Below are positions 1 to 9,108 of a stretch of 22,075 bases of DNA, piece by piece; the first letter of the stretch is position 1, and each line of letters begins with the position of its first letter. Origin of the DNA: an uncultured Roseateles sp. (GTDB taxonomy: Bacteria > Pseudomonadota > Gammaproteobacteria > Burkholderiales > Burkholderiaceae); the NCBI GenBank assembly GCA_946480605.1, contig CAMLKW010000052.1:1-22075 (forward strand). Reading direction: 5' to 3'. The position numbers and the translations under genes were made by a program. Below the pieces are notes generated by a model, which had not been told where the DNA came from, did no database searches, and was given only the letters and a program-made list of their open reading frames with translations.

Positions 1-681
1 CTGCGCGAACATGGCTGCGCCGTGGTGCTGCTGGACGTGCAGATGCCCGGCGTCGACGGCCTGCAGTTCGCCGACGGCCTGGCCCAGCGTGTGGCCGGCG
101 GCCAGCCGGTGCCGCTGGTCGTCTTCGTCACCGCGCATGCCATGCACGCGCTGCGCGCCTTCGAGCTGGACGCGGTGGACTACCTGACCAAGCCCGTGCG
201 CCGCGAGCGGCTGCAGGCGGCGCTGGCGCGCTGCGCCCAGCGCCTGGCCGAGCGCAGCGCCGTGCAGGCCCAGGTGCCGCCCGACATGCCCATCGCGGCC
301 GAGGCCGACTTCGTCACCATCACCGACCGCGGCCGGCTCAAGCGCGTGCCGGTGGCCGAGGTGCTGTACTTCAAGGCCGAGCTGAAGTACGTGACGCTGC
401 GCACCGCCGGCGAGAGCCATGTGATGGACGGCGCGCTGTCCGAGCTGGAGCAGCGTTTCGGCGACCGATTTCTGCGCATCCATCGCAACGCGCTGGTGGC
501 GCGCTGGGCCGTGCGCGAGCTGGAGCGGCATGCGCCCACCAGCTTTGGCGAACTGGACGGTGGCGATGGCGAGGCGGCCGACAGCTGGGCGGTGCGCATC
601 GTGCACGTGGACGAATGGCTGGCCGTGTCGCGCCGCCAGGTGGCGGCGGTGCGGGAGGCGCTGGCAGGGCAGGGGCGGTGA
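1..681 (+). CDS. AlgR-like LytTR response regulator (5' end missing)
   Basis: Cytoplasmic two-component response regulator whose reading frame is open at the window edge, so about 40 N-terminal residues (including the acidic pocket) are missing. The visible receiver half has the phospho-acceptor Asp in LLDVQMPG (fragment residue 12), the switch Thr in FVTA and the conserved Lys in YLTKP. A LytTR DNA-binding domain follows, from roughly fragment residue 98, with the typical LKYVTLRT and RIHRNALVAR segments and a C-terminal VSRRQVAAVREAL helix. Domain order and motifs match AlgR of Pseudomonas, which pairs with the atypical histidine kinase AlgZ/FimS. The kinase gene may lie upstream of the window. 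In Pseudomonas algR precedes hemC; here about 17 kb of other genes separate the two. Its targets cannot be read from the sequence; the two unknown genes just downstream are candidates because they follow on the same strand. Confidence 0.9.
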   Translation: MREHGCAVVLLDVQMPGVDGLQFADGLAQRVAGGQPVPLVVFVTAHAMHALRAFELDAVDYLTKPVRRERLQAALARCAQRLAERSAVQAQVPPDMPIAAEADFVTITDRGRLKRVPVAEVLYFKAELKYVTLRTAGESHVMDGALSELEQRFGDRFLRIHRNALVARWAVRELERHAPTSFGELDGGDGEAADSWAVRIVHVDEWLAVSRRQVAAVREALAGQGR

Positions 682-757
682 AGGCGCCGCTGCGGGCCAG
701 CGGCCTGTCGCCGTGGGAGCTGCATCCGCGTCGCGTGCAGCCGGGTGGGGCGGTGCC

Positions 758-1900
758 TTGAGGCGAGGCTGGCGTTGGCTGGGGCTCGGGGTGCTGCTGA
801 TCGCCGTCTCGGGTGGGTGGCTGGGCTGGCGCGAACTGACGCGGGACGGGCCGCAGGCGGCACCGGCGGCCGTGGCGGCTTCGGCCGCAGAACCGTTGGC
901 CGACGGATGGCTGAGACCTGCCGCGGCGGCTGCAGCGTTGCCGGCCACAAGTGCCGCCTCGGGTGTCGCAAATGGGGCTGCGGAGCCCGGGTCCACAGCG
1001 ATGGAAATCTGCCGCGTCGGGCGCTTCACAAGGCGGCAGGCCGAGGGCTGGGGTGCCATCGAGAAGCTCCGGATGATGGCCGGCATGTATGCACTCGACC
1101 AGCGCAAGGACGCGGCGCTGAGCCAGTTGTCCGCGCGGCTGGCGGCGGGCTCGGACAGCGAGCGGGTGGCGGCGCGGCTGGTGATGGACGATGCCGAGGG
1201 GGCGGCGAGCATCGCCGCACGCTCCAGCGACGCGGCGGCCTATCGGCTGGCCCTGCTTCGCTGCCGCAGCCAGAGCGACGCAGCGCCCAGTTGCCGGGCG
1301 CTGACGGTGCAGGCCTGGCAGCAACTGGACCCTCAGGACGCACGACCCTGGGCACGGCTGGTGGCCCAGGCCTGGGAGCGCAAGGATGAGGCGGCGGCCG
1401 CGCAGGCGGTGGAGGAGATGCTGCAGCGCCGCCCGCGCGGCACCAACAGCCCGTTGCTGGAGTCCCTGTACCAGGCGCAGGATGCCGTGGCGGACGTGGA
1501 AGCCCGGGGCCTGTTGGTGATGGAGCTGATCGGCAGGGACTCGTTGCTCTCGCCGTGGGATGGCGTCTTCGTGTTCTCGCGTTATTGCAGCGCTGACCGC
1601 TTGAAGGACGCGTCGCTTCGCGCCCGTTGCGAACGGGTGGCGCGCTGGCAGCTGCAGCATGCGACCGATCTGGTGGAAGCCGGGAGCGCCACCGCCATCG
1701 CCGACCGCGTTGGGTTGCCGGCGGACCAGCGCCCCTTCACCGGCGAGCAGCTGAGGCGAGGGCAGGAGCGGTTCATGGCGTGGTCCACCCAGCGGCTTGG
1801 CATGAGTTGCGCCGAGCTCCAGCACACCTCGGAATGGATGGTGCAGCGCGTGCAATTGGGCGAACTGAAGATGGCGCTGCAGGCCGCGGCCGACCGTTGA
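758..1900 (+). CDS. Membrane-anchored hypothetical protein, first of a paralogous pair
   Basis: Not recognised as a named family. From the proposed TTG start the protein has about 380 residues: a basic N-terminus (RRGWRW), one hydrophobic segment at about residues 5-22, an Ala/Pro-rich linker, then a mainly helical, Ala/Arg-rich domain that should sit in the periplasm. Several Cys residues (in EICRVG, LLRCRS, PSCRAL, RYCSAD, RARCER, MSCAEL) could form disulfides. The helical composition suggests a TPR- or Sel1-like solenoid, but no clear repeat was found. The start is uncertain: TTG 758 directly precedes the membrane segment and has a G-rich stretch (GGTGGGG) upstream, while in-frame GTG 713 is the alternative. 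The frame is open much further upstream, but that part overlaps the regulator gene. It shares a Cys pattern with the next gene, 21 bp downstream. Confidence 0.6.
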   Translation: MRRGWRWLGLGVLLIAVSGGWLGWRELTRDGPQAAPAAVAASAAEPLADGWLRPAAAAAALPATSAASGVANGAAEPGSTAMEICRVGRFTRRQAEGWGAIEKLRMMAGMYALDQRKDAALSQLSARLAAGSDSERVAARLVMDDAEGAASIAARSSDAAAYRLALLRCRSQSDAAPSCRALTVQAWQQLDPQDARPWARLVAQAWERKDEAAAAQAVEEMLQRRPRGTNSPLLESLYQAQDAVADVEARGLLVMELIGRDSLLSPWDGVFVFSRYCSADRLKDASLRARCERVARWQLQHATDLVEAGSATAIADRVGLPADQRPFTGEQLRRGQERFMAWSTQRLGMSCAELQHTSEWMVQRVQLGELKMALQAAADR

Positions 1901-1921
1901 TCTGGCCCGTATGCTGTGGCC

Positions 1922-3277
1922 ATGATCGTGCAGTTACGTCGCCGCCTGTGGGCTGGGGTGATCGTCGTCGGCTTGCTGGCCACCGTGGGCGGTTGGTGGA
2001 GTCGGGAGTTTGCTGCGCCTCATGGTGAGACCCCGACTGCCGTGGCCGGCGTGCCGCGAGCCGTCGCCGCAGCGATGGACGCCAGGCCGACCGCCGGAAG
2101 GCTTGCCACGCCGGTGTCTGCCGTGGTGGCGTTGAGCGCCGCTCCCGAGCCCTCCCTGGCGCCGGCTCAGGAGCGGGCCCGCGCCGAGCTGAAGCAGCGC
2201 ATGCAGGCGGACTGGTGCGGGTTCGGGCTTGCCGAGAAGAGCCGGCAGATTGAGGCTGTCTTCGAGAAGGCGAGTGCCGGTGGGCGGCCCATTGGCGTGG
2301 ATGTGATCGCCGAGGTGAACCGCACGCCGGCTGCAGAAGTGACGGACGAGGCGGTTGCGCAAGTGCGCCAACGCTGGGTGGCGGCTCTGCAGCGGCGCGG
2401 CGACCCGCGCTCGCTGGCTGTGGCGGAGTACCTGGGCGGCAGCGATGGCGACGTGTCCCGGGCTTCGGCGCGCTTGCAGGCGCTGGCGCGCAGCGCCACC
2501 GACCCCATGGTGACCGCGCTGGCGCTGCAGCGGCCCTGCTCGCCGGGCTGCGGCAATGTCGATCGGGCGCAATGGTCGCGGCTGGAGCCAGCCAATCTGC
2601 AGGCTTGGCTGACGCTGCTGGGCGATGCGCGCACGCGCCACACGCAGGAGGCTTATGTGCTGGAGCGCATCGCCAGCGAGGCACGCTATTCGCGCACCTA
2701 CGAACGCGAGTTCAAGGTCTTGCTGCTGGAACTGCCGCAGACGGAGTCGCCCGGGCTGGTGCAGGAGGCAGAACTGCAGCTCATCGTCGGCACTGCCTCG
2801 GCATGGCCCCTTGCCAGCCTTCGGCCCGCGATGGAGTTCTGCCGTGCGAAGGCTGCGGAGCCGGCGAGTCAGCATCTGTGCCTGGCTGTGGCCGAACTGA
2901 TGTGGCAGGGGGACAACCTGGTCGATCGCAGCCTGGCCCTGGCGCTGGTGCGGCAGCTGTTGCCTGCGCGGGCCGGGTTGCGGGCCCAATGGGAGCCTCG
3001 TGCGCGTGTGGCTGAGGCTGTGCGGCATTGGGCTGAGTCCAACGTGGCGCCTTGGCTGTCTGAGGTGGGGGCGGAGGCGTCTTCTTGTGGCTGGCAGGCG
3101 GGCATTCGCCGTGAGCTGCAGGTGCGCGCCGCGCAGGGGGAGTGGGGGCAGCTGCAGGCCGATATGCAGGCCGCACGGGCGGACGAGGCCAGCCTGTCCG
3201 CGAAGTGGCGCCAGGGCGCGGGCCGCGGTCTGCTGGATCCGCTGCCGTCGGCGCGCCCGGCGTCTTCGGGGCGTTGA
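1922..3277 (+). CDS. Membrane-anchored hypothetical protein, second of a paralogous pair
   Basis: About 451 residues from ATG 1922; in-frame GTG 1916 is an alternative, and neither has a clear Shine-Dalgarno. The N-terminus is IVQLRRRLWAG followed by a hydrophobic stretch ending in GGWW, a type II anchor or uncleaved signal. After a low-complexity linker comes an Ala/Leu/Arg-rich helical domain. It can be aligned by eye with the preceding gene product: ADWCGFGLAEK with MEICRVGRFTR, the short Cys pair before W..L.P....W..L, and FCRAKAA...HLCLAVAELMW with YCSADRL...RCERVARWQL. The two genes therefore probably arose by duplication and diverged strongly. Function is unknown. Extracytoplasmic location is inferred from the anchor and the paired Cys. 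The gene meets the hydrolase gene tail to tail with only 3 bp between stop codons and no visible terminator. Confidence 0.72.
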   Translation: MIVQLRRRLWAGVIVVGLLATVGGWWSREFAAPHGETPTAVAGVPRAVAAAMDARPTAGRLATPVSAVVALSAAPEPSLAPAQERARAELKQRMQADWCGFGLAEKSRQIEAVFEKASAGGRPIGVDVIAEVNRTPAAEVTDEAVAQVRQRWVAALQRRGDPRSLAVAEYLGGSDGDVSRASARLQALARSATDPMVTALALQRPCSPGCGNVDRAQWSRLEPANLQAWLTLLGDARTRHTQEAYVLERIASEARYSRTYEREFKVLLLELPQTESPGLVQEAELQLIVGTASAWPLASLRPAMEFCRAKAAEPASQHLCLAVAELMWQGDNLVDRSLALALVRQLLPARAGLRAQWEPRARVAEAVRHWAESNVAPWLSEVGAEASSCGWQAGIRRELQVRAAQGEWGQLQADMQAARADEASLSAKWRQGAGRGLLDPLPSARPASSGR

Positions 3278-3280
3278 AGC

Positions 3281-4090
3281 TCAGTCGGTCGTGAAGGCCT
3301 CGGCCTGGTGGCGATGCAGCGCTTCCAGCAGTAGCGGGTTGACACGCGCCGCGTCCGAGATGGGCGCCAGGTGGCCGGCGCCTTCCAGCGCTGCCAGTTG
3401 CGCGTGTGGCAGGCGGGCTGCGAGCGTCTGCGCCACGCGGCGGGCGCTGGCGCGCGTGGCGCCGCCGCAGATCAGCTGCACCGGCATCTGCAGCGTGGCG
3501 AGCTGGGCGTCGCTCCAGCGCGCCGCGCTCAAGGCCTCGAAGTGGCGGCGTATGGTGGGCATGGGCTCGGCCAGACGGGCGCGCTGCCCTTCGTCCAGCT
3601 CGGGCCACACGTCTCGGCCTTGCCAGTAGCCGACGAAGCCGCGAGCGGCGCCGTCCAGGTCGCCGCGGTCCAGCGCTGCGGCGACGGCCGCCGCCACCTG
3701 CTGGGCTTCCTGCCATTCGGGCAGGTCCTCGCCCAGCGCGGGCAGCAGGCCGAAGGCGACCGGCTCGTACAGCGTCAGCGAGCGCACGCGCTGCGGCTGC
3801 TGCAGCGCGAGCTGCAGCGACACGGCGCCGCCGTAGCTGTGGCCCACGAGGTGGAAGGCTTGGGCGGGCGGCAAGTCCAGCCCGGCCAGTACGCCGTCGG
3901 CCTCGAAGGACAGGCGGCTGGCCACGCCGTCCGGCCAGCCGGCACGGCCGCCGTGGCCCAGCAGGTCGGGTGTGTGCCAGCGCCAGGCCAGGCCGGCGTC
4001 GGCGGCGTCTGCGAGCAGCCGGCGCCATTGCTTGCCGCCTGCGCCGCTGGAGTGCAGGCAGACGATGGGCAGGGCGGGGCTGTCGGTCAT
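3281..4090 (-). CDS. Alpha/beta-fold hydrolase
   Basis: A 269-residue single-domain alpha/beta hydrolase, probably cytoplasmic since no signal peptide is seen. Near the N-terminus CLHSSGAGGKQW supplies the oxyanion-hole loop, TPDLLGHG the next conserved loop, and GHSYGG at residues 83-88 the nucleophile elbow with Ser85. The catalytic His is probably His240 in GAGHLAP. The usual acid position after the sixth strand reads CGGATRAS and carries no Asp or Glu, so the acid may instead be Glu109 in LYEP, as in some subfamilies. The substrate cannot be predicted; ester or lactone hydrolysis is a family-level guess. The gene is last in the leftward ppc operon, 43 bp after the diguanylate cyclase. The ATG lacks a strong ribosome-binding site, so coupling or read-through translation is plausible. 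Confidence 0.85.
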   Translation of the reverse strand: MTDSPALPIVCLHSSGAGGKQWRRLLADAADAGLAWRWHTPDLLGHGGRAGWPDGVASRLSFEADGVLAGLDLPPAQAFHLVGHSYGGAVSLQLALQQPQRVRSLTLYEPVAFGLLPALGEDLPEWQEAQQVAAAVAAALDRGDLDGAARGFVGYWQGRDVWPELDEGQRARLAEPMPTIRRHFEALSAARWSDAQLATLQMPVQLICGGATRASARRVAQTLAARLPHAQLAALEGAGHLAPISDAARVNPLLLEALHRHQAEAFTTD

Positions 4091-4133
4091 GGAGGGGCTT
4101 TCGTCGTGGCTCGGGCGGCCATCGTAGAACGCG

Positions 4134-5447
4134 TCAGCCGGTGAGGCCGCCCTCGGCGATGACGCGGTTGCGGCCCTGGGCCTTGGCGCGGTAGAGGGCC
4201 GCGTCGGCGGCGGCGAAGACCTGCTCCAGCGGGCGTTCGCCGTTGTCCATCGCGGCGACGCCGAAGCTGGCCGTCACGCGCAGGCCGTCGCCGAAGTCAT
4301 GGCCGGCCACGAGGGCGCGCAGCTTCTCGGCAATGGCCTGCGCCTGCGGCAACTGGGTGTCGCGGCAGACCAGCAGGAATTCCTCGCCGCCCCAGCGGCC
4401 CAGCAGATCCTGGGCGCGCACATGGCTGCGCACCAGCGCGGCCAGGCCGGCCAGCACGCGGTCACCGGCCTGGTGGCCGTGGCTGTCGTTGACGGCCTTG
4501 AAATGATCGATGTCGATGAGCACCAGGCCCAGCGGGTGCTGGTGGCGGCGCCAGTCGGCCAGAGCCTGCTGCAGCACGTCCTCCAGTCCCTTGCGGTTGA
4601 AGGCGCCGGTGAGCGCATCGGTGGTGGCCATCTGCACCAGCTGTTCGCTGCGGGCGTTGAGCACTTGGTTGATCTCGTGCAGCTCCTGCGACTGCTGGCG
4701 TTGCTTGCGCACCATGGTCTGCAGCCGGACCAGGCGCAGCAGCAGGTAGAGCAGCGCCAGCCCCAGCCAGATGCTCATGATGATGAGATACCAGCGTTCG
4801 GTGGACAGGCGCTGCACGTCGTACTCCACCTTGTGCAGCACGAAGCGGTACTCGCCCAGCGGCGCCTCGGTGCCGGTGGTGATTTCGAGCGTGACGATGT
4901 TGTCGAATTCGGGCCGCCCCAGGTGCGGCGCGACGTGGAACTGCTGCATCCACCAGTTGGCGACGACGAAGTTGCGCAGGTCCACTTCGATCATGCCGCC
5001 CTGGATGGACTGGGCGTTGATCTCGATGTGGTTGTACTTGGCGGATTCGTTCTCGGCTTGCGGGATGCCGTAGGCCGGGCTGGCGTTGCGCAACTGGATC
5101 TTCAGCGTGCCGGCGGGGCCCTGGTAGTCCAGCCACAGCCGCATGCGGCGCACTTCGCTGAGGTCCACGCCTTTGACGAGCTGCGGGTCGAAGCGCAGCG
5201 CGATGCCGCAGTAGGGGTAGCGGTAGCGCGCCTGCAGCGTGCACAGCAGCTCGAAACCTTGGGCAGGACCGCGCCTGACTTGGCTGTTGCCGCCGTTGCG
5301 CTGGTCGGACATCGGCTCCGTGAGGAAGGGCGCGTCGGGCGCGATGACCCGGACCTGCCGCAGCAGCGCGTCGGAGAACTGCACCGCGGCCACGCTGAGC
5401 AGCATCAACAGCAGCAGGCTGTATTCAAAACGCCACTTGAACCCCAT
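4134..5447 (-). CDS. Membrane diguanylate cyclase (GGDEF) with periplasmic sensor domain
   Basis: A 437-residue inner-membrane enzyme predicted to make cyclic di-GMP from two GTP. Transmembrane helix 1 lies at about residues 10-28 and helix 2 at about 219-240. Between them is a periplasmic region of roughly 190 residues rich in beta-type sequence (MRLWLDYQG, TLKIQLRN, MIEVDLRNF, IVTLEITTG), resembling a jelly-roll or carbohydrate-binding-like fold. A coiled-coil linker (about 242-272) leads to the GGDEF domain, which starts at TTDALTGAFNRKG. The active-site loop is GGEEF (353-357). RAQD at 344-347 lies exactly five residues before it and matches the RxxD inhibitory I-site, so product inhibition should be intact. 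No EAL domain is present. It lies 74 bp downstream of ppc on the same strand and may be cotranscribed with it. The ligand of the sensor domain is unknown. Confidence 0.92.
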   Translation of the reverse strand: MGFKWRFEYSLLLLMLLSVAAVQFSDALLRQVRVIAPDAPFLTEPMSDQRNGGNSQVRRGPAQGFELLCTLQARYRYPYCGIALRFDPQLVKGVDLSEVRRMRLWLDYQGPAGTLKIQLRNASPAYGIPQAENESAKYNHIEINAQSIQGGMIEVDLRNFVVANWWMQQFHVAPHLGRPEFDNIVTLEITTGTEAPLGEYRFVLHKVEYDVQRLSTERWYLIIMSIWLGLALLYLLLRLVRLQTMVRKQRQQSQELHEINQVLNARSEQLVQMATTDALTGAFNRKGLEDVLQQALADWRRHQHPLGLVLIDIDHFKAVNDSHGHQAGDRVLAGLAALVRSHVRAQDLLGRWGGEEFLLVCRDTQLPQAQAIAEKLRALVAGHDFGDGLRVTASFGVAAMDNGERPLEQVFAAADAALYRAKAQGRNRVIAEGGLTG

Positions 5448-5459
5448 GCGGGGACTCTA

Positions 5460-5487
5460 GCGCGCACCCCTGCACGGGGATGCGCGC
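5460..5487 (-). other. GC-rich hairpin between ppc and the diguanylate cyclase gene
   Basis: The two arms pair as GCGCGC-A-CCCC (5460-5470) and GGGG-AT-GCGCGC (5476-5487) around a TGCAC loop, with a small internal bulge. It lies just after the ppc stop codon in the leftward transcript. No T-run follows, so a classical Rho-independent terminator is not supported. It could protect the ppc mRNA end or weaken read-through into the next gene. Confidence 0.45.
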
Positions 5488-5521
5488 CGCGGCGCCAAGT
5501 GAGCATTGCTGACGCCCGGAA

Positions 5522-8320
<2,799 letters not shown>

Positions 8321-8353
8321 GGCGGGGCGTCCGGAAAATGGGCTGAATCAAAA

Positions 8354-8370
8354 AGGTAACGAAGTTACCT
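8354..8370. promoter_or_regulatory. Perfect 7-3-7 palindrome in the ppc promoter (candidate operator)
   Basis: AGGTAAC (8354-8360), spacer GAA, then GTTACCT (8364-8370): every arm base pairs. It lies directly downstream of, and touching, the predicted -10 of the ppc promoter, 34 bp before the ATG, which is the classical place for a repressor operator. The cognate regulator is not identifiable from the window. Confidence 0.6.
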
Positions 8371-8399
8371 AAATATGACTCTAGCAGTTTCTCTGTCAA
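8370..8399 (-). promoter_or_regulatory. Predicted sigma-70 promoter of ppc
   Basis: On the minus strand a perfect TTGACA (8394-8399) is followed after 18 bp by TATTTA (8370-8375), or after 16 bp by CATATT (8372-8377). The -10 is imperfect but the -35 is consensus. Transcription would start close to the palindrome at 8354-8370, giving a short 5' leader before the ppc ATG. No competing gene lies in this direction. Confidence 0.6.
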
Positions 8400-8602
8400 A
8401 TGGGCCGCTGCCGATGCGGGCCTGCAAGCCCGTTGTTGTCGCGCATCCACGGCGTGGAACGGCCCGTTTCGCCACTGCCAGAAGGCCCGCGTGGCAGGGC
8501 ATCCGCACCGTCTTCGGGGTGGGCGAAGCTGGCATTGCGCACTTACAAGGGAGGTGGAGAGGCGCCGGTGCGGCGGCGCAAGAGTTGGCGCCGTGGCGGG
8601 TG

Positions 8603-8630
8603 AGCCCCCTCGGCGCTGCGCCGAGGGGCT
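8603..8630. repeat. Strong intergenic inverted repeat (hairpin)
   Basis: Arms AGCCCCCTCGGCG (8603-8615) and CGCCGAGGGGCT (8619-8630) pair completely apart from one bulged C, around a CTG loop. No T-run follows on either strand. It may be a dispersed intergenic palindrome of the genome or a bidirectional transcription barrier. No second copy was seen in this window. Confidence 0.55.
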
Positions 8631-8754
8631 GGCCCGGCTGCCGCATGGGCCTGCAGGCGCATCCGCAGCAGAGCCGGTTCTGTAGCGCGCAGGCACCACG
8701 CCGGGTAAACCAGACTGTCGGCGCAATTGAATGCCGGGAGTGAATGGGATATCG

Positions 8755-8770
8755 TAGACAACGTTGTCTA
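8755..8770. promoter_or_regulatory. Perfect 16-bp palindrome TAGACAACGTTGTCTA (candidate operator)
   Basis: Both 8-bp halves are exact reverse complements with a central CG, the symmetry used by LacI/GalR-family repressors. It marks the beginning of the AT-rich stretch 339 bp upstream of the receptor ATG. Genes for Xanthomonas/Caulobacter-type receptors are often controlled by such regulators, so this is a plausible operator. The regulator is not encoded in the window. Confidence 0.6.
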
Positions 8771-8811
8771 TTTCGGATGCCGACGTTTGTCGTAATCCCG
8801 GTATTGCTGAC

Positions 8812-8825
8812 TGGGAGCGATAACA
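8812..8825. promoter_or_regulatory. LacI/GalR-type operator candidate TGGGAGCGATAACA
   Basis: Matches the degenerate pattern TGNNANCGNTNNCA typical of LacI/GalR-family sites. With its flank it reads GAGCGATAACAATT, strikingly like the right part of the E. coli lac operator but one base shorter. It shares the pattern with a second site at 9018-9031. The individual match is short, so confidence is moderate. Confidence 0.4.
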
Positions 8826-9017
8826 ATTGCTTGCGTCATAACTGGTTCTTCCATGTCTCCCATTGGAGGGCGGTCGTGCTGAGTGTTGGGCATTTCATGG
8901 TTGTTGTGGAATGCGGACAGCGTTAGCCAGACTCGCGTAAACCCCATGATGGGCTGCTTGGGTGAGTCAATAAAGTACAGCAAGCGCTTGAACCAAGGCA
9001 CTGTTGCGCGAGCAATT

Positions 9018-9031
9018 TGGTAACGCTAACA
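9018..9031. promoter_or_regulatory. LacI/GalR-type operator candidate TGGTAACGCTAACA
   Basis: Second site fitting TGNNANCGNTNNCA, with five of seven symmetric positions paired. It is 77 bp upstream of the receptor start and closely followed by CAAGCGCTGG (9030-9039), a near copy of the palindrome CAAGCGCTTG at 8981-8990. Its proximity to the gene makes it a candidate repression site. Confidence 0.4.
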
Positions 9032-9108
9032 AGCGCTGGCATCCGCGGGCTACAAAGTCGTCGTGAAGTCGGCCCGGTTCGGGTCGTTAAAGCAAAGCAA
9101 GGAGACAA

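Larger units (their letters stand above)
8400..9108. other. Intergenic regulatory region between ppc and the TonB receptor gene
   Basis: About 700 bp without a supportable gene. Small open frames exist on both strands but lack ribosome-binding sites and family resemblance. The left part (to about 8740) is as GC-rich as the coding DNA and contains one strong hairpin at 8603-8630. The right part (about 8741-9060) is visibly AT-richer, near half A+T, and holds a 16-bp palindrome, two LacI/GalR-type sites and the 10-bp palindrome CAAGCGCTTG at 8981-8990. This composition and site density suggest an extended regulatory region for the receptor gene. A weak promoter candidate is TTGAAC (8988-8993) with AGCAAT (9011-9016), 17 bp apart, but it is not convincing. 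Confidence 0.6.

Noticed and set aside
5460..5487. Rho-independent terminator after ppc
   Set aside because: The hairpin is strong, but the minus-strand tail CTAGAGTCC lacks a T-run, so it is listed only as a hairpin.
8365..8826. Overlapping small open frames on both strands in the ppc-receptor intergenic region
   Set aside because: They have no ribosome-binding sites and no recognisable family, and their composition is like translated noncoding GC-rich DNA. They also cover the hairpin and the palindrome.
8812..8829. Possible vector-derived lac operator (GAGCGATAACAATT)
   Set aside because: It is one base shorter than the lac operator and lies in native-looking DNA with no lac promoter or vector sequence. 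It is better read as a LacI-family-type site.
8768..9001. A 77-codon minus-strand frame in the AT-rich upstream region of the receptor
   Set aside because: It starts without a ribosome-binding site, overlaps several candidate operators and resembles no known protein.
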